The translations under genes were made by a program, and so were the position numbers. Below, in pieces: positions 1 to 5,595 of a stretch of 7,549 nt of DNA. The DNA is from Clostridia bacterium. GTDB taxonomy: Bacteria; Bacillota; Clostridia; Oscillospirales; Butyricicoccaceae. The stretch spans positions 1 through 7,549 of the forward strand of contig JAFYOK010000294.1 in the NCBI GenBank assembly GCA_017560175.1. The letters are read 5' to 3'. The notes under the pieces were generated by a model. That model did not search any database. It was given only the letters and a program-made list of their open reading frames with translations, and had not been told where the DNA came from. How positions within the stretch are numbered: the stretch's first letter is position 1; the number at the start of each line of letters is the position of its first letter.

Positions 1-168
1 ATGGGTATGGATATCGGCCATCATGGGCAGGAGCAGAAGTCCTGTGCAATCGGTGACTTCCTCGCCCTCCAGATGCGGGGCAACTGCCGTAATGATGCCA
101 TTTTCCACTTCCACATCCAGCTGCTCAATGGTCCCGTTACGGTAGACCATACCGCCGCGATAGATCAT
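1..168 (-). CDS. NagA-like amidohydrolase, N-terminal 56 codons (cut by window edge)
   Basis: This is the 5' end of a gene that runs off the left edge. Reading leftward from ATG at 168-166 it gives MIYRGGMVYRNGTIEQ, then a short beta-rich domain, then LLLLPMMADIHTH at residues 44-56. The HxH pair (H54, H56) after a buried strand is the first metal-binding motif of the amidohydrolase superfamily, and the preceding residues match the small composite beta-sandwich that flanks the barrel. DIHTH is typical of N-acetylglucosamine-6-phosphate deacetylase, which makes GlcN-6-P and acetate in the cytoplasm. Dihydroorotase or D-aminoacylase relatives start similarly, so the exact substrate is not settled. 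Its ATG overlaps the TGA of the ROK kinase gene (ATGA), implying translational coupling, and a sugar kinase next door favours the amino-sugar reading. A GGAGG lies 12 nt upstream. The family is fairly secure; the NagA assignment is an inference. Confidence 0.7.
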   Translation of the reverse strand, partial: MIYRGGMVYRNGTIEQLDVEVENGIITAVAPHLEGEEVTDCTGLLLLPMMADIHTH

Positions 169-1040
169 GCGCGATTCACCGCCTCCATGGCCAATGCAGC
201 TGCGCCCAGCAGACCGGCCTGATTGCCTGTTTCGGCACCGACGATTTCCACCGAACTATAGGAATCGAGGATATGGTCGGGCAGCGCCTTGCGGATCAGC
301 TGAATCATGCCGTCATCGCTCATCAGGCCGCCGCCCAGAATGACTCGAGGCGGGTCAAAGGTATGTACAACGCCCATCAGACCGACGCAGACCTCATGGG
401 CCCATGTCTGAACGACCTCCAACAGCGCCGGGTCACTGTCCAGATGGGCAACGATGGCGCGGCCGCTGTCGTAAGCGGCATTGATTTTCTTGGCTTCATT
501 GACCAGCGCTGTGACCGATGCATATTCCGAATAACAGCCGCGCTTGCCGCAGGGGCAGGGCTTGCCGAATGCATGGGTAGCCACATGGCCGATCTCACCG
601 GCCATATTGCGGCTGCCGCGATAGAGGCCGCCGTTGAGATAGAGCGCACCGCCGATGGAAGTGCCGTAGGTCAGGCAGACAAAGTCGCTGCATCCGCGGC
701 CCGCGCCAAACATGGCCTCGCCCATGGCAGCCGCGTTAACATCATTCTCGACAACAACAGGCACGCCCACCACGCTGCCGATCTCCTCGGCCAGCGGTTC
801 GTTGTCATGATAACCCAGAGCGGCGCTGCTGAAAATGACAACGCCATTCTTATAATCGACCAGACCTGCCGTACAGATACCCACGGCTGCATAGTCGTTG
901 TAGCCCTTTGCTGCTTCCAGGATACCCTCTGCAATGACCGGCGGTGTGGCCAGTTCTCTGAAATCTTCTATTGTACCGTCTGCGTGAACCAGTGCCGATT
1001 TGATGGCTGTTCCGCCGACGTCGATGGCTAAAACCTTCAT
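165..1040 (-). CDS. ROK-family sugar kinase (glucokinase / N-acetylhexosamine kinase type)
   Basis: This cytoplasmic sugar kinase of 291 residues is full length for the ROK family. The phosphate-binding motif DVGGT is at residues 7-11, with K14 following. The ENDVNAAA segment (98-105) carries the catalytic aspartate D100. GTSIGG is at 126-131. The sugar-binding/zinc signature has GEIGH (148-152), then CPCGKRGC (162-169) and E172; H152, C162, C164 and C169 are the expected zinc ligands. The C-terminal nucleotide-binding glycines are at 236-238. There is no N-terminal DNA-binding domain, so it is an enzyme rather than a NagC/XylR-type repressor. ROK kinases phosphorylate glucose, GlcNAc, ManNAc or related sugars, and sequence alone does not pick one. 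The start ATG overlaps the TGA of the CutC gene, and its own TGA overlaps the start of the amidohydrolase gene. This places it mid-operon and suggests an N-acetylated hexosamine as substrate (inference). Confidence 0.93.
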   Translation of the reverse strand: MKVLAIDVGGTAIKSALVHADGTIEDFRELATPPVIAEGILEAAKGYNDYAAVGICTAGLVDYKNGVVIFSSAALGYHDNEPLAEEIGSVVGVPVVVENDVNAAAMGEAMFGAGRGCSDFVCLTYGTSIGGALYLNGGLYRGSRNMAGEIGHVATHAFGKPCPCGKRGCYSEYASVTALVNEAKKINAAYDSGRAIVAHLDSDPALLEVVQTWAHEVCVGLMGVVHTFDPPRVILGGGLMSDDGMIQLIRKALPDHILDSYSSVEIVGAETGNQAGLLGAAALAMEAVNRA

Positions 1041-1789
1041 ATTCCCTTAACCTCCCGAACCAGCTTGCGCAGGCTCTCTTCGTTAGTGCGTCCATAGCCC
1101 GGCTGGGGCGGCACGCCCGGTGTGAAGGAAACCACATTGGAGAATCCTTCACTGGGGTCGAGCAGACGAAGCTGTCCGCCCGATGTATGGATCTGGCTGC
1201 ATCCTGTGCGGCAGCAGAGATCGACGGCATTGTCCAGACGGATGCCGCTGCCCGGCAGGATCTCAATGGCGCCGGCCGCAAATCGCACCATTTCAGCCAA
1301 AGTATCCACAGCCTGTGGAGCAGTTGCGGCAAAACCCGAAGTCAGTACGCGCGTGACACCCAGATCGATCAGCTGAGAAAGGCTGCGCTTCCAATCGGCC
1401 TCGATCAGATCGAAGGCGCGATGAAAGACGGTCTCTCTGCCCTCGGCCAGTTCCACCAGACGGCGGGTCAGATCGATATCGATGCGGCGGTCGGGGGTCA
1501 GTCCACCGAAGACGATGCCATCGGCACCGGCGGCGATCATACTCTGAGCATCCAGCAAACAGACGGCCTTTTCGCTCTCGCTGTAGCAGAAGCCGCCTTC
1601 ACGGGGGCGAACCATGGCAATGACAGGAATACCGGCCTTTTTACTCTCGATGACCGTGCCCACCGAAGGGGTCAGGCCGCCGAAATACAGGCAGGACGAA
1701 AGCTCGGCACGGTCGGCACCGCAAGCCGCTGCAATATGAACATCCTCTGCACTGCCGCAGCAGATCTCAATGGTGATCTTTTTCTCCAA
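1037..1789 (-). CDS. cutC: CutC / PF03932 family TIM-barrel protein
   Basis: This is a complete CutC-family protein of about 250 residues, the usual length. Signature segments are IEICCGSAEDV near the N-terminus, GADRAELSS, then FGGLTPSVGTV, MVRPREGGFCYSE, GADGIVFGGLTPD, VFHRAFD, and VTRVLTSG. The fold is a TIM barrel. The name comes from copper homeostasis in E. coli, but that role is disputed and the biochemical activity is not settled. I chose the TTG at 1789-1787 as start: it gives MEKKITIEICCGS, which fits family N-termini, and has GAGGTG six bases upstream. A GTG at 1798, three codons longer, is the alternative but overlaps that ribosome site. It is first in an operon with a ROK kinase (4-base ATGA overlap) and an amidohydrolase, which argues for a role in sugar metabolism rather than copper. 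Its promoter lies at 1823-1851. Confidence 0.92.
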   Translation of the reverse strand: MEKKITIEICCGSAEDVHIAAACGADRAELSSCLYFGGLTPSVGTVIESKKAGIPVIAMVRPREGGFCYSESEKAVCLLDAQSMIAAGADGIVFGGLTPDRRIDIDLTRRLVELAEGRETVFHRAFDLIEADWKRSLSQLIDLGVTRVLTSGFAATAPQAVDTLAEMVRFAAGAIEILPGSGIRLDNAVDLCCRTGCSQIHTSGGQLRLLDPSEGFSNVVSFTPGVPPQPGYGRTNEESLRKLVREVKGI

Positions 1790-1795
1790 GATGCA

Positions 1796-1801
1796 CACCT
1801 C
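1796..1801 (-). promoter_or_regulatory. Ribosome binding site that decides the CutC start
   Basis: On the minus strand this reads GAGGTG and stands 6 nt before TTG at 1789. A GTG at 1798 is in frame but sits inside the motif and has no good site of its own. A nearby ATG at 1803-1801 is out of frame. Confidence 0.6.
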
Positions 1802-1822
1802 ATTCGTTCTTTATTACATTTA

Positions 1823-1851
1823 ATTGTATCAAAATACAGTGCTGCATGCAA
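1823..1851 (-). promoter_or_regulatory. Sigma-A promoter of the cutC-ROK-amidohydrolase operon
   Basis: On the minus strand the -35 is TTGCAT (1851-1846), followed by a 17-nt spacer and the -10 TACAAT (1828-1823). TG one base before the -10 makes it an extended -10. The predicted transcription start is near 1816, giving a leader of about 27 nt before the TTG start. The -35 and spacer lie within the last codons of the DUF559 gene, so the operon need not depend on read-through from it. Confidence 0.72.
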
Positions 1852-2239
1852 CCATTACAGATGGCTGTTTGCCCTCGAGCAATTCAAGAACTGTTCCATC
1901 AATGGTGCGGCACACCATTTCAAAATCACGATTGACCTCAGAATTGAAAAAACGCAGAACCCATATACCGTGTTCTGCGAGATAAGTGGTTCGTTTGGTA
2001 TCGTAAGCCTCTCCTGCTTCGGAGTAATGTTGTTCTCCATCAATTTCAATGACCAATTTGACCCGGTCACAATAGAAATCAGCGATATAATTGCCGATGA
2101 TGAATTGGCGTTTAAACTGGACAGGGTATGTTCGCAGGTAATCATACCACAGATGGTTTTCTTCCGGTGTGGCATTTTTTCGCAAGGCTTGCGAAAAACT
2201 TTTCAGTTTTCTATTTCGCGGCAAGTGTTTATAATCCAT
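1829..2239 (-). CDS. DUF559 (PF04480) protein, PD-(D/E)XK endonuclease-like
   Basis: This small cytoplasmic protein of 136 residues resembles DUF559 proteins, which share a fold with Vsr-type very-short-patch and restriction endonucleases. Family marks are ATPEENHLWYDYLRTYPVQF (residues 23-42), FKRQFIIGNYIADFYC (42-57) and VIEIDGEQHY (63-72). D54, E66 and D68 occupy the places expected of a metal-binding active site, and R96 in VLRFF follows. The biological function of the family is not established; it often stands alone in genomes. I chose ATG at 2239 because family members begin with a short MxYK-type start and GGCGG lies 9 nt upstream; an in-frame GTG at 2260 would add seven residues. A weak promoter (TTGCAT at 2298-2293, 16 nt, TAAACT at 2276-2271) would start near 2264 and also favours the ATG. 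The tail after residue 120 looks non-conserved. Confidence 0.85.
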   Translation of the reverse strand: MDYKHLPRNRKLKSFSQALRKNATPEENHLWYDYLRTYPVQFKRQFIIGNYIADFYCDRVKLVIEIDGEQHYSEAGEAYDTKRTTYLAEHGIWVLRFFNSEVNRDFEMVCRTIDGTVLELLEGKQPSVMVACSTVF

Positions 2240-2296
2240 AATTTTTATCCGCCGATCCACCTCTTCACTTAGTTTACTATCAACACCACAGAATGC

Positions 2297-2331
2297 AAAA
2301 AGCCCTCAAGCTCTTAGCCTTCCCTTGAGGG
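2297..2331 (-). terminator. Possible weak terminator at the edge of the repeat
   Basis: On the minus strand CCCTCAAG (2331-2324) and CTTGAGGG (2310-2303) form a perfect 8-bp stem around a 13-nt loop, followed by C and five T. It shares bases with the first hairpin of the repeat, so the two folds exclude each other. The large loop makes it a weak call. It would block transcription through the repeat toward the DUF559 gene. Confidence 0.3.
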
Positions 2332-2463
2332 AAGGGGGACCACGTTAGTGGTGGATGAGTGGCTTTGCTCATCAACGGAAGGCTCTGCGTATATCCTTTA
2401 TGGCCTAACGGCCGCCCTCATCAGTCACCTGCGGTGACAGCTTCCCCACAGGGGAAGCCTTCC
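2315..2463. repeat. MITE/REP-like intergenic repeat of nested hairpins
   Basis: This non-coding stretch has mirrored arms. The left arm has CCTTCCC-TTGA-GGGAAGG (2318-2335), then ACCAC-GTTA-GTGGT (2339-2352), then GATGAG (2354-2359). The right arm has CTCATC (2417-2422), then GTCACC-TGC-GGTGAC (2424-2438), then CTTCCCC-ACA-GGGGAAG (2441-2457). GATGAG can pair with CTCATC at either 2368-2373 or 2417-2422. A small GGCC-TAAC-GGCC hairpin (2402-2413) lies inside. The two ends are imperfect inverted repeats of each other, AGCCTTCCCTTGAGGGAAG against AGGCTTCCCCTGTGGGGAAG. From general knowledge, such AGCCTTCCC...GGGAAG elements with GATGAG/CTCATC cores recur between genes in gut Clostridia. No transposase is present and no target-site duplication can be made out. 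Confidence 0.7.
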
Positions 2464-2503
2464 GGTCTTCTATCTTTATTTTATCATATTGTATGACGGA
2501 AGC

Positions 2504-2536
2504 AAATAAAAACCCCCGTGGCCGAAGCCACGGGGG
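2504..2536 (-). terminator. Rho-independent terminator of the SLH protein gene
   Basis: On the minus strand a 10-bp perfect stem CCCCCGTGGC / GCCACGGGGG (2536-2527 with 2522-2513) is closed by a stable TTCG tetraloop and followed by five T in an AT-rich tail. It begins about 50 nt after the TAA of the SLH gene. The strength suits a highly transcribed gene. Confidence 0.93.
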
Positions 2537-2586
2537 AAAGTTATAGTCCGAAGACTGAACTTATTTTGTTGTAATCTCGTTAGAGA

Positions 2587-5247
2587 TTAGTTGAAGTGCA
2601 GAACTTCTGTCTGGAACTCTTCGCCGTTAACGTTGATAACGAAGAACAGGTCTGTAACGTTAGCAACATCAACCTTAGCTGTATATGTTGTACCGGAAAC
2701 ATGGTTCCATGTAGCAGCCATATCCATAGCGAACAGAGCGCCGTTAGCGTGGTAAGCGTCGATCTGGACACCAGCATCGCCAGCGCCTGTGACCTTCAGT
2801 GTAACGGATGTAGCATCCTTAGCTGCCAGAACGACATCGTTGTTAACCAGTGTGTCGTTTGTGATGTCAGCCTTCTTGTTGTGCTTAACAACCCAGATAT
2901 GTGTAGCGACTTCGCCCTTATCTGTGGAGTTGTTGAAGTAAACAATTGTGTCGCCCTTGACGACCTTCTCGATCTCGACGCCGTCCTTTGTCATGTCGTA
3001 AACCTTGACGCCGTCAGCGTATGTGACGTTTGTCTCGGAAACGTTGACACCTTCAACTGTGAAGTACTTGCCGTTGGAAGCAACAGACTTAACAACTGTG
3101 GAGGACCAAGCCTTTGTCAGGACGTTGTCCATCTTGACGATCTTGGAGCCTTCCAGGTTGATCTTGTAAACGCCAACAGGCAGGTTCATTGTGATGGGAG
3201 CGTTGACACCGCCACCGACTGTGATGTCAGCGAATGTGAAGTACTTCAGTTCGCCATCCATGTAGACGGGGATGTATGTCTTGGAACCGCTCTTCTCGAA
3301 CTCTGTGCCGTTGTAGTAGACATACAGGTCCTTATCGACCAGGCTGCCGTCGACAACGTACAGTGTCTCGACTGTTCTGCCCTTGTAGATAGCCAGAGCG
3401 TCAACATCGTTCTCGTCGATCTTGATGTTCTTGTAGCCCTCGAAGGACTTAACTTCCTTGGATGTGACCAGGTTCATGACGGACTCGTTGTCCAGGACCA
3501 GGTTCAGAGCGTCGTTACCGAAGACGAACTGCTGCTTGCCCTCAGCCTTAACGACATCGCCGTAAACGACTGTCTCGTTAGCCTTTGTCTTGTTCAGAGC
3601 CTTCAGAACGATCTCGCCGTTCTCTGTCATTGTGTAGCCGTAGAAGCCGTAAGCAACGACATCGTTAGCGTCTGCGGAGATTGTGTACCACTCGCCGTCA
3701 GCAGCCAGGTACTTTGTAACGCGAGCGTTACCTGTGCCTGTACGCTTTGTCTGCAGGGACAGGACTTCGTAGCCTGTGCCGTCCAGCCACATAACTTCGA
3801 CCAGAGCCTTACCAGCGGAAGCCAGTGTACCAGCGCGCAGCTCGGAGTCTGTAACCAGAACGTAGCCGTCCATCTTCTCTGTTGTGGAAACGGGCTTCAG
3901 ACCGATCATGTAGCCGTACTCGTCGAACATCATGACCATCTCAGCGTCGTCGTACTTAACTTCGTAAGCAGCTGCGACGTTCTGAGCCAGATGTGCGGAG
4001 TGGCTGTACTTTGTGCCATCCATCTTTGTGTATGTGGATGTAGCGCCGTGAGCGTCCAGAACGCCGTTAACTGTTTCCAGTGTAGCAACTGTCTGGATCT
4101 CGTCGTCAACGATTGTGACCAGGACATACTGATCGTCGACCAGGTCCATATCCAGCTCGACAACCTGATCAGCAACTGTAGCGTGGCCGAAGACTGTCAG
4201 TGTGACATCCTCATCCAGGATATCTTCAACCTGAGCCAGGTATGTGTCGATGCGGATCAGTGTGACGTTCATGTCAGCGTCAACATAAGCTTCGATCAGA
4301 ACGCCGTTGCCGCCGATCTTTGTAGCGGAGCTCTTCTTAACCTGGAAGTTCTCCTTCTCGCCGTTGTTCCAAACTGTAGCAACAGTTGTGTTGTCCAGAT
4401 CCAGATCTGTGAAGATTGTGCCGGACTTAACAGCCTCGTGGTAGACAGCAGCGGGAGCCTCGTGGTACATACCAGCGATCTTCTTAGCGCCCTTGTACCA
4501 GTTGTAGCACTCACGGCCGAAGACGTCTGTAGCATCCTTTGTGTTCAGGTCGTACAGCTTAGCGCCCAGTGTCTCATCAAAGTCAAAGCCCTTGATGGAG
4601 TTGAAGACTGTACCAGCATAGTACTCGTCAGCGTCAGCGGAGTATGTAACTTCCATGACCTTTGTCAGAGCGTTGAATGTGTACAGGAAAGCTTCTTCAC
4701 GTGTGACAGCCTTAGCGAAAACAACGTTGTCCTCGTTGCCGTCGAAGATGCCCAGCTTTGTGCCCTGAGCGTTGACTGTGGAATCCCAGGACAGGCCTGT
4801 GAACTCGCCCTTTTCGCCGTAGCCAACAGCGCACAGCAGCATCTTAGCGAACTGAGAAGCTGTGACGTTGGACTCGGGAGCGAATGTGCCATCGCCCATA
4901 CCGCCAACGATACCCTGATCTGCGCAGTACTCAACGTAGCCAGCAGCCCAGTGGTAAGCGGGGACGTCAACGAAGGGAGCGACGTCTGCCTGCAGAGCGT
5001 CAGCAGCCTTCTGGCCCAGCATTGTGTAAGCAATCAGCTTAGCAGCCTGAGCACGTGTCAGGTTGCCTGTGGGGTTCAGAGCGCCGTCGGAACCAGCGAC
5101 GATGCCCAGTTCGGTCAGAACGTCAACAGCTTCAACATATGTCAGCTCGTTAACGTCAGTGTAATCTTCATAACCGGCGAAAGCTGTCAGGGACAGAGCC
5201 ATGATCATAGCCAGCATGAATGCAAGATTACGCTTGAGAATTCTCAT
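2587..5247 (-). CDS. Secreted S-layer homology (SLH) domain protein
   Basis: This is a predicted cell-wall surface protein of 886 residues. Residues 1-24 are a signal peptide: MRILKRN, a hydrophobic core, then TAFA with likely cleavage before G25. SLH repeats follow at about 26-78 (ends in LTRAQAAKLIAYTMLG), 92-143 (FVDVPAYHWAAGYVEYC start, TASQFAKMLL end) and a more divergent one at 154-200 (VTREEAFLYTFNAL). SLH triplets bind secondary cell-wall polysaccharide. The remaining 680 or so residues are beta-rich, acidic, Thr/Val/Asp-rich and of unassigned fold. The start is ATG 5247-5245 with AAGGAGG 8 nt upstream; a longer in-frame reading to 5403 would only translate the leader. Codons are strongly biased (GCT, ACA, CTG, AAG, GAC, AAC), and in-frame TTA, CTA and TCA are absent through nearly the whole gene, which points to very high expression. 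It has its own promoter and terminator. Confidence 0.93.
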   Translation of the reverse strand: MRILKRNLAFMLAMIMALSLTAFAGYEDYTDVNELTYVEAVDVLTELGIVAGSDGALNPTGNLTRAQAAKLIAYTMLGQKAADALQADVAPFVDVPAYHWAAGYVEYCADQGIVGGMGDGTFAPESNVTASQFAKMLLCAVGYGEKGEFTGLSWDSTVNAQGTKLGIFDGNEDNVVFAKAVTREEAFLYTFNALTKVMEVTYSADADEYYAGTVFNSIKGFDFDETLGAKLYDLNTKDATDVFGRECYNWYKGAKKIAGMYHEAPAAVYHEAVKSGTIFTDLDLDNTTVATVWNNGEKENFQVKKSSATKIGGNGVLIEAYVDADMNVTLIRIDTYLAQVEDILDEDVTLTVFGHATVADQVVELDMDLVDDQYVLVTIVDDEIQTVATLETVNGVLDAHGATSTYTKMDGTKYSHSAHLAQNVAAAYEVKYDDAEMVMMFDEYGYMIGLKPVSTTEKMDGYVLVTDSELRAGTLASAGKALVEVMWLDGTGYEVLSLQTKRTGTGNARVTKYLAADGEWYTISADANDVVAYGFYGYTMTENGEIVLKALNKTKANETVVYGDVVKAEGKQQFVFGNDALNLVLDNESVMNLVTSKEVKSFEGYKNIKIDENDVDALAIYKGRTVETLYVVDGSLVDKDLYVYYNGTEFEKSGSKTYIPVYMDGELKYFTFADITVGGGVNAPITMNLPVGVYKINLEGSKIVKMDNVLTKAWSSTVVKSVASNGKYFTVEGVNVSETNVTYADGVKVYDMTKDGVEIEKVVKGDTIVYFNNSTDKGEVATHIWVVKHNKKADITNDTLVNNDVVLAAKDATSVTLKVTGAGDAGVQIDAYHANGALFAMDMAATWNHVSGTTYTAKVDVANVTDLFFVINVNGEEFQTEVLHFN

Positions 5248-5403
5248 GTTTGTTTCCTCCTTATAAGATTTTGTCGCCTCACCATACATGAAAAATGAGG
5301 ACTTATTTATGCTTAGAGGCGCGTACGTTGCCTCCAAACACCGAACCTTGTCATCAAAAGACATTTTTCGTAAAGGGGATACTTTGCGAATCCTTTTGAT
5401 CAC
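5248..5403 (-). promoter_or_regulatory. Long structured 5' leader of the SLH gene
   Basis: About 155 nt lie between the predicted transcription start (near 5403) and the ATG. A perfect 8-bp stem (plus-strand ATCAAAAG 5353-5360 with CTTTTGAT 5393-5400) sits at the extreme 5' end of the RNA. Two further stems are GAGGC/GCCTC (5316-5320 with 5330-5334) and CCTCA/TGAGG (5277-5281 with 5296-5300). The ribosome site AAGGAGG (5262-5256) follows in an unpaired A-rich stretch. I recognise no known riboswitch class in it. Long 5'-capped-by-hairpin leaders on S-layer mRNAs are known to stabilise transcripts in other Gram-positives, so that is the default reading. Confidence 0.6.
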
Positions 5404-5409
5404 GCAACC

Positions 5410-5438
5410 ATATTAACATACCCCTCCCTGAGTGTCAA
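5410..5438 (-). promoter_or_regulatory. Strong sigma-A promoter of the SLH gene
   Basis: On the minus strand the -35 is a perfect TTGACA (5438-5433), the spacer is 17 nt, and the -10 is TAATAT (5415-5410). TG one base before the -10 adds an extended -10 element. This is among the closest matches to consensus possible and fits the codon-bias evidence for very high expression. The predicted start is near 5403. Confidence 0.88.
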
Positions 5439-5450
5439 AGGTTTGGGACA

Positions 5451-5491
5451 CATTGTAACATAACTGAAACATTACAGAAACATTGTTACAA
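5451..5491. promoter_or_regulatory. Repeat cluster upstream of the SLH promoter (possible operator)
   Basis: On the plus strand, TTGTAACA (5453-5460) and TGTTACAA (5484-5491) form a perfect 8-bp inverted repeat. Between them GAAACATT occurs twice (5466-5473 and 5477-5484), 11 bp apart, about one helical turn. CATTGTAACA (5451) and CATTGTTACA (5481) are near-identical and 30 bp apart. The block ends 13 bp upstream of the -35, a normal place for an activator site or UP-like element. Confidence 0.4.
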
Positions 5492-5555
5492 AGAGAGGTT
5501 TCTGCAGGGCAATATACAGGTTTATATATAAGGTGTATTTCCGGCTGCTGAAACC

Positions 5556-5586
5556 GCAAAAAAACGCCGCCCCGTCGGGCAGCGTT
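5556..5586 (-). terminator. Rho-independent terminator of the FliB-like gene
   Basis: On the minus strand AACGCTGCCC (5586-5577) pairs with GGGCGGCGTT (5572-5563) around a GACG loop, with one G-U pair, and is followed by a run of seven T overlapping the stem base. It starts 9 nt after the TAA and isolates this gene from the SLH gene downstream. Confidence 0.9.
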
Positions 5587-5595
5587 TCCTTTATC

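Noticed and set aside
273..1031. A 252-codon plus-strand frame opposite the ROK kinase
   Set aside because: The minus strand carries all ROK motifs including the zinc site; the plus frame has no recognisable domain.
1187..2272. A 361-codon plus-strand frame across CutC and DUF559
   Set aside because: It runs antisense to two genes with clear family motifs and crosses their promoter and intergenic gap; no family resemblance.
2315..2463. A small structured RNA gene or tRNA at the hairpin-rich repeat
   Set aside because: No cloverleaf and no dedicated promoter or terminator frame it; mirrored arms fit a mobile-type intergenic repeat better.
2596..5298. A 900-codon open frame on the plus strand, opposite the SLH gene
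   Set aside because: It is exactly codon-aligned with the SLH gene and stays open only because that gene lacks TTA, CTA and TCA codons. The translation is rich in Cys, Val, Asp and Ser with no domain, and no ribosome site or promoter was seen.
5248..5403. N-terminal extension of the SLH protein to a GTG at 5403
   Set aside because: It would put 52 charged, non-conserved residues before a clear signal peptide and would begin at the predicted transcription start. ATG 5247 has an ideal AAGGAGG.
5248..5403. A known riboswitch (c-di-GMP, preQ1, fluoride and others) in the SLH leader
   Set aside because: I compared remembered consensus cores and found none that fit; a covariance-model search would be needed to exclude them formally.
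5451..5491. A CRISPR array in the repeated CATT/GAAACATT block
   Set aside because: The repeats are 8-10 bp with spacing of 11-30 bp and only two or three copies, and no cas gene is present.
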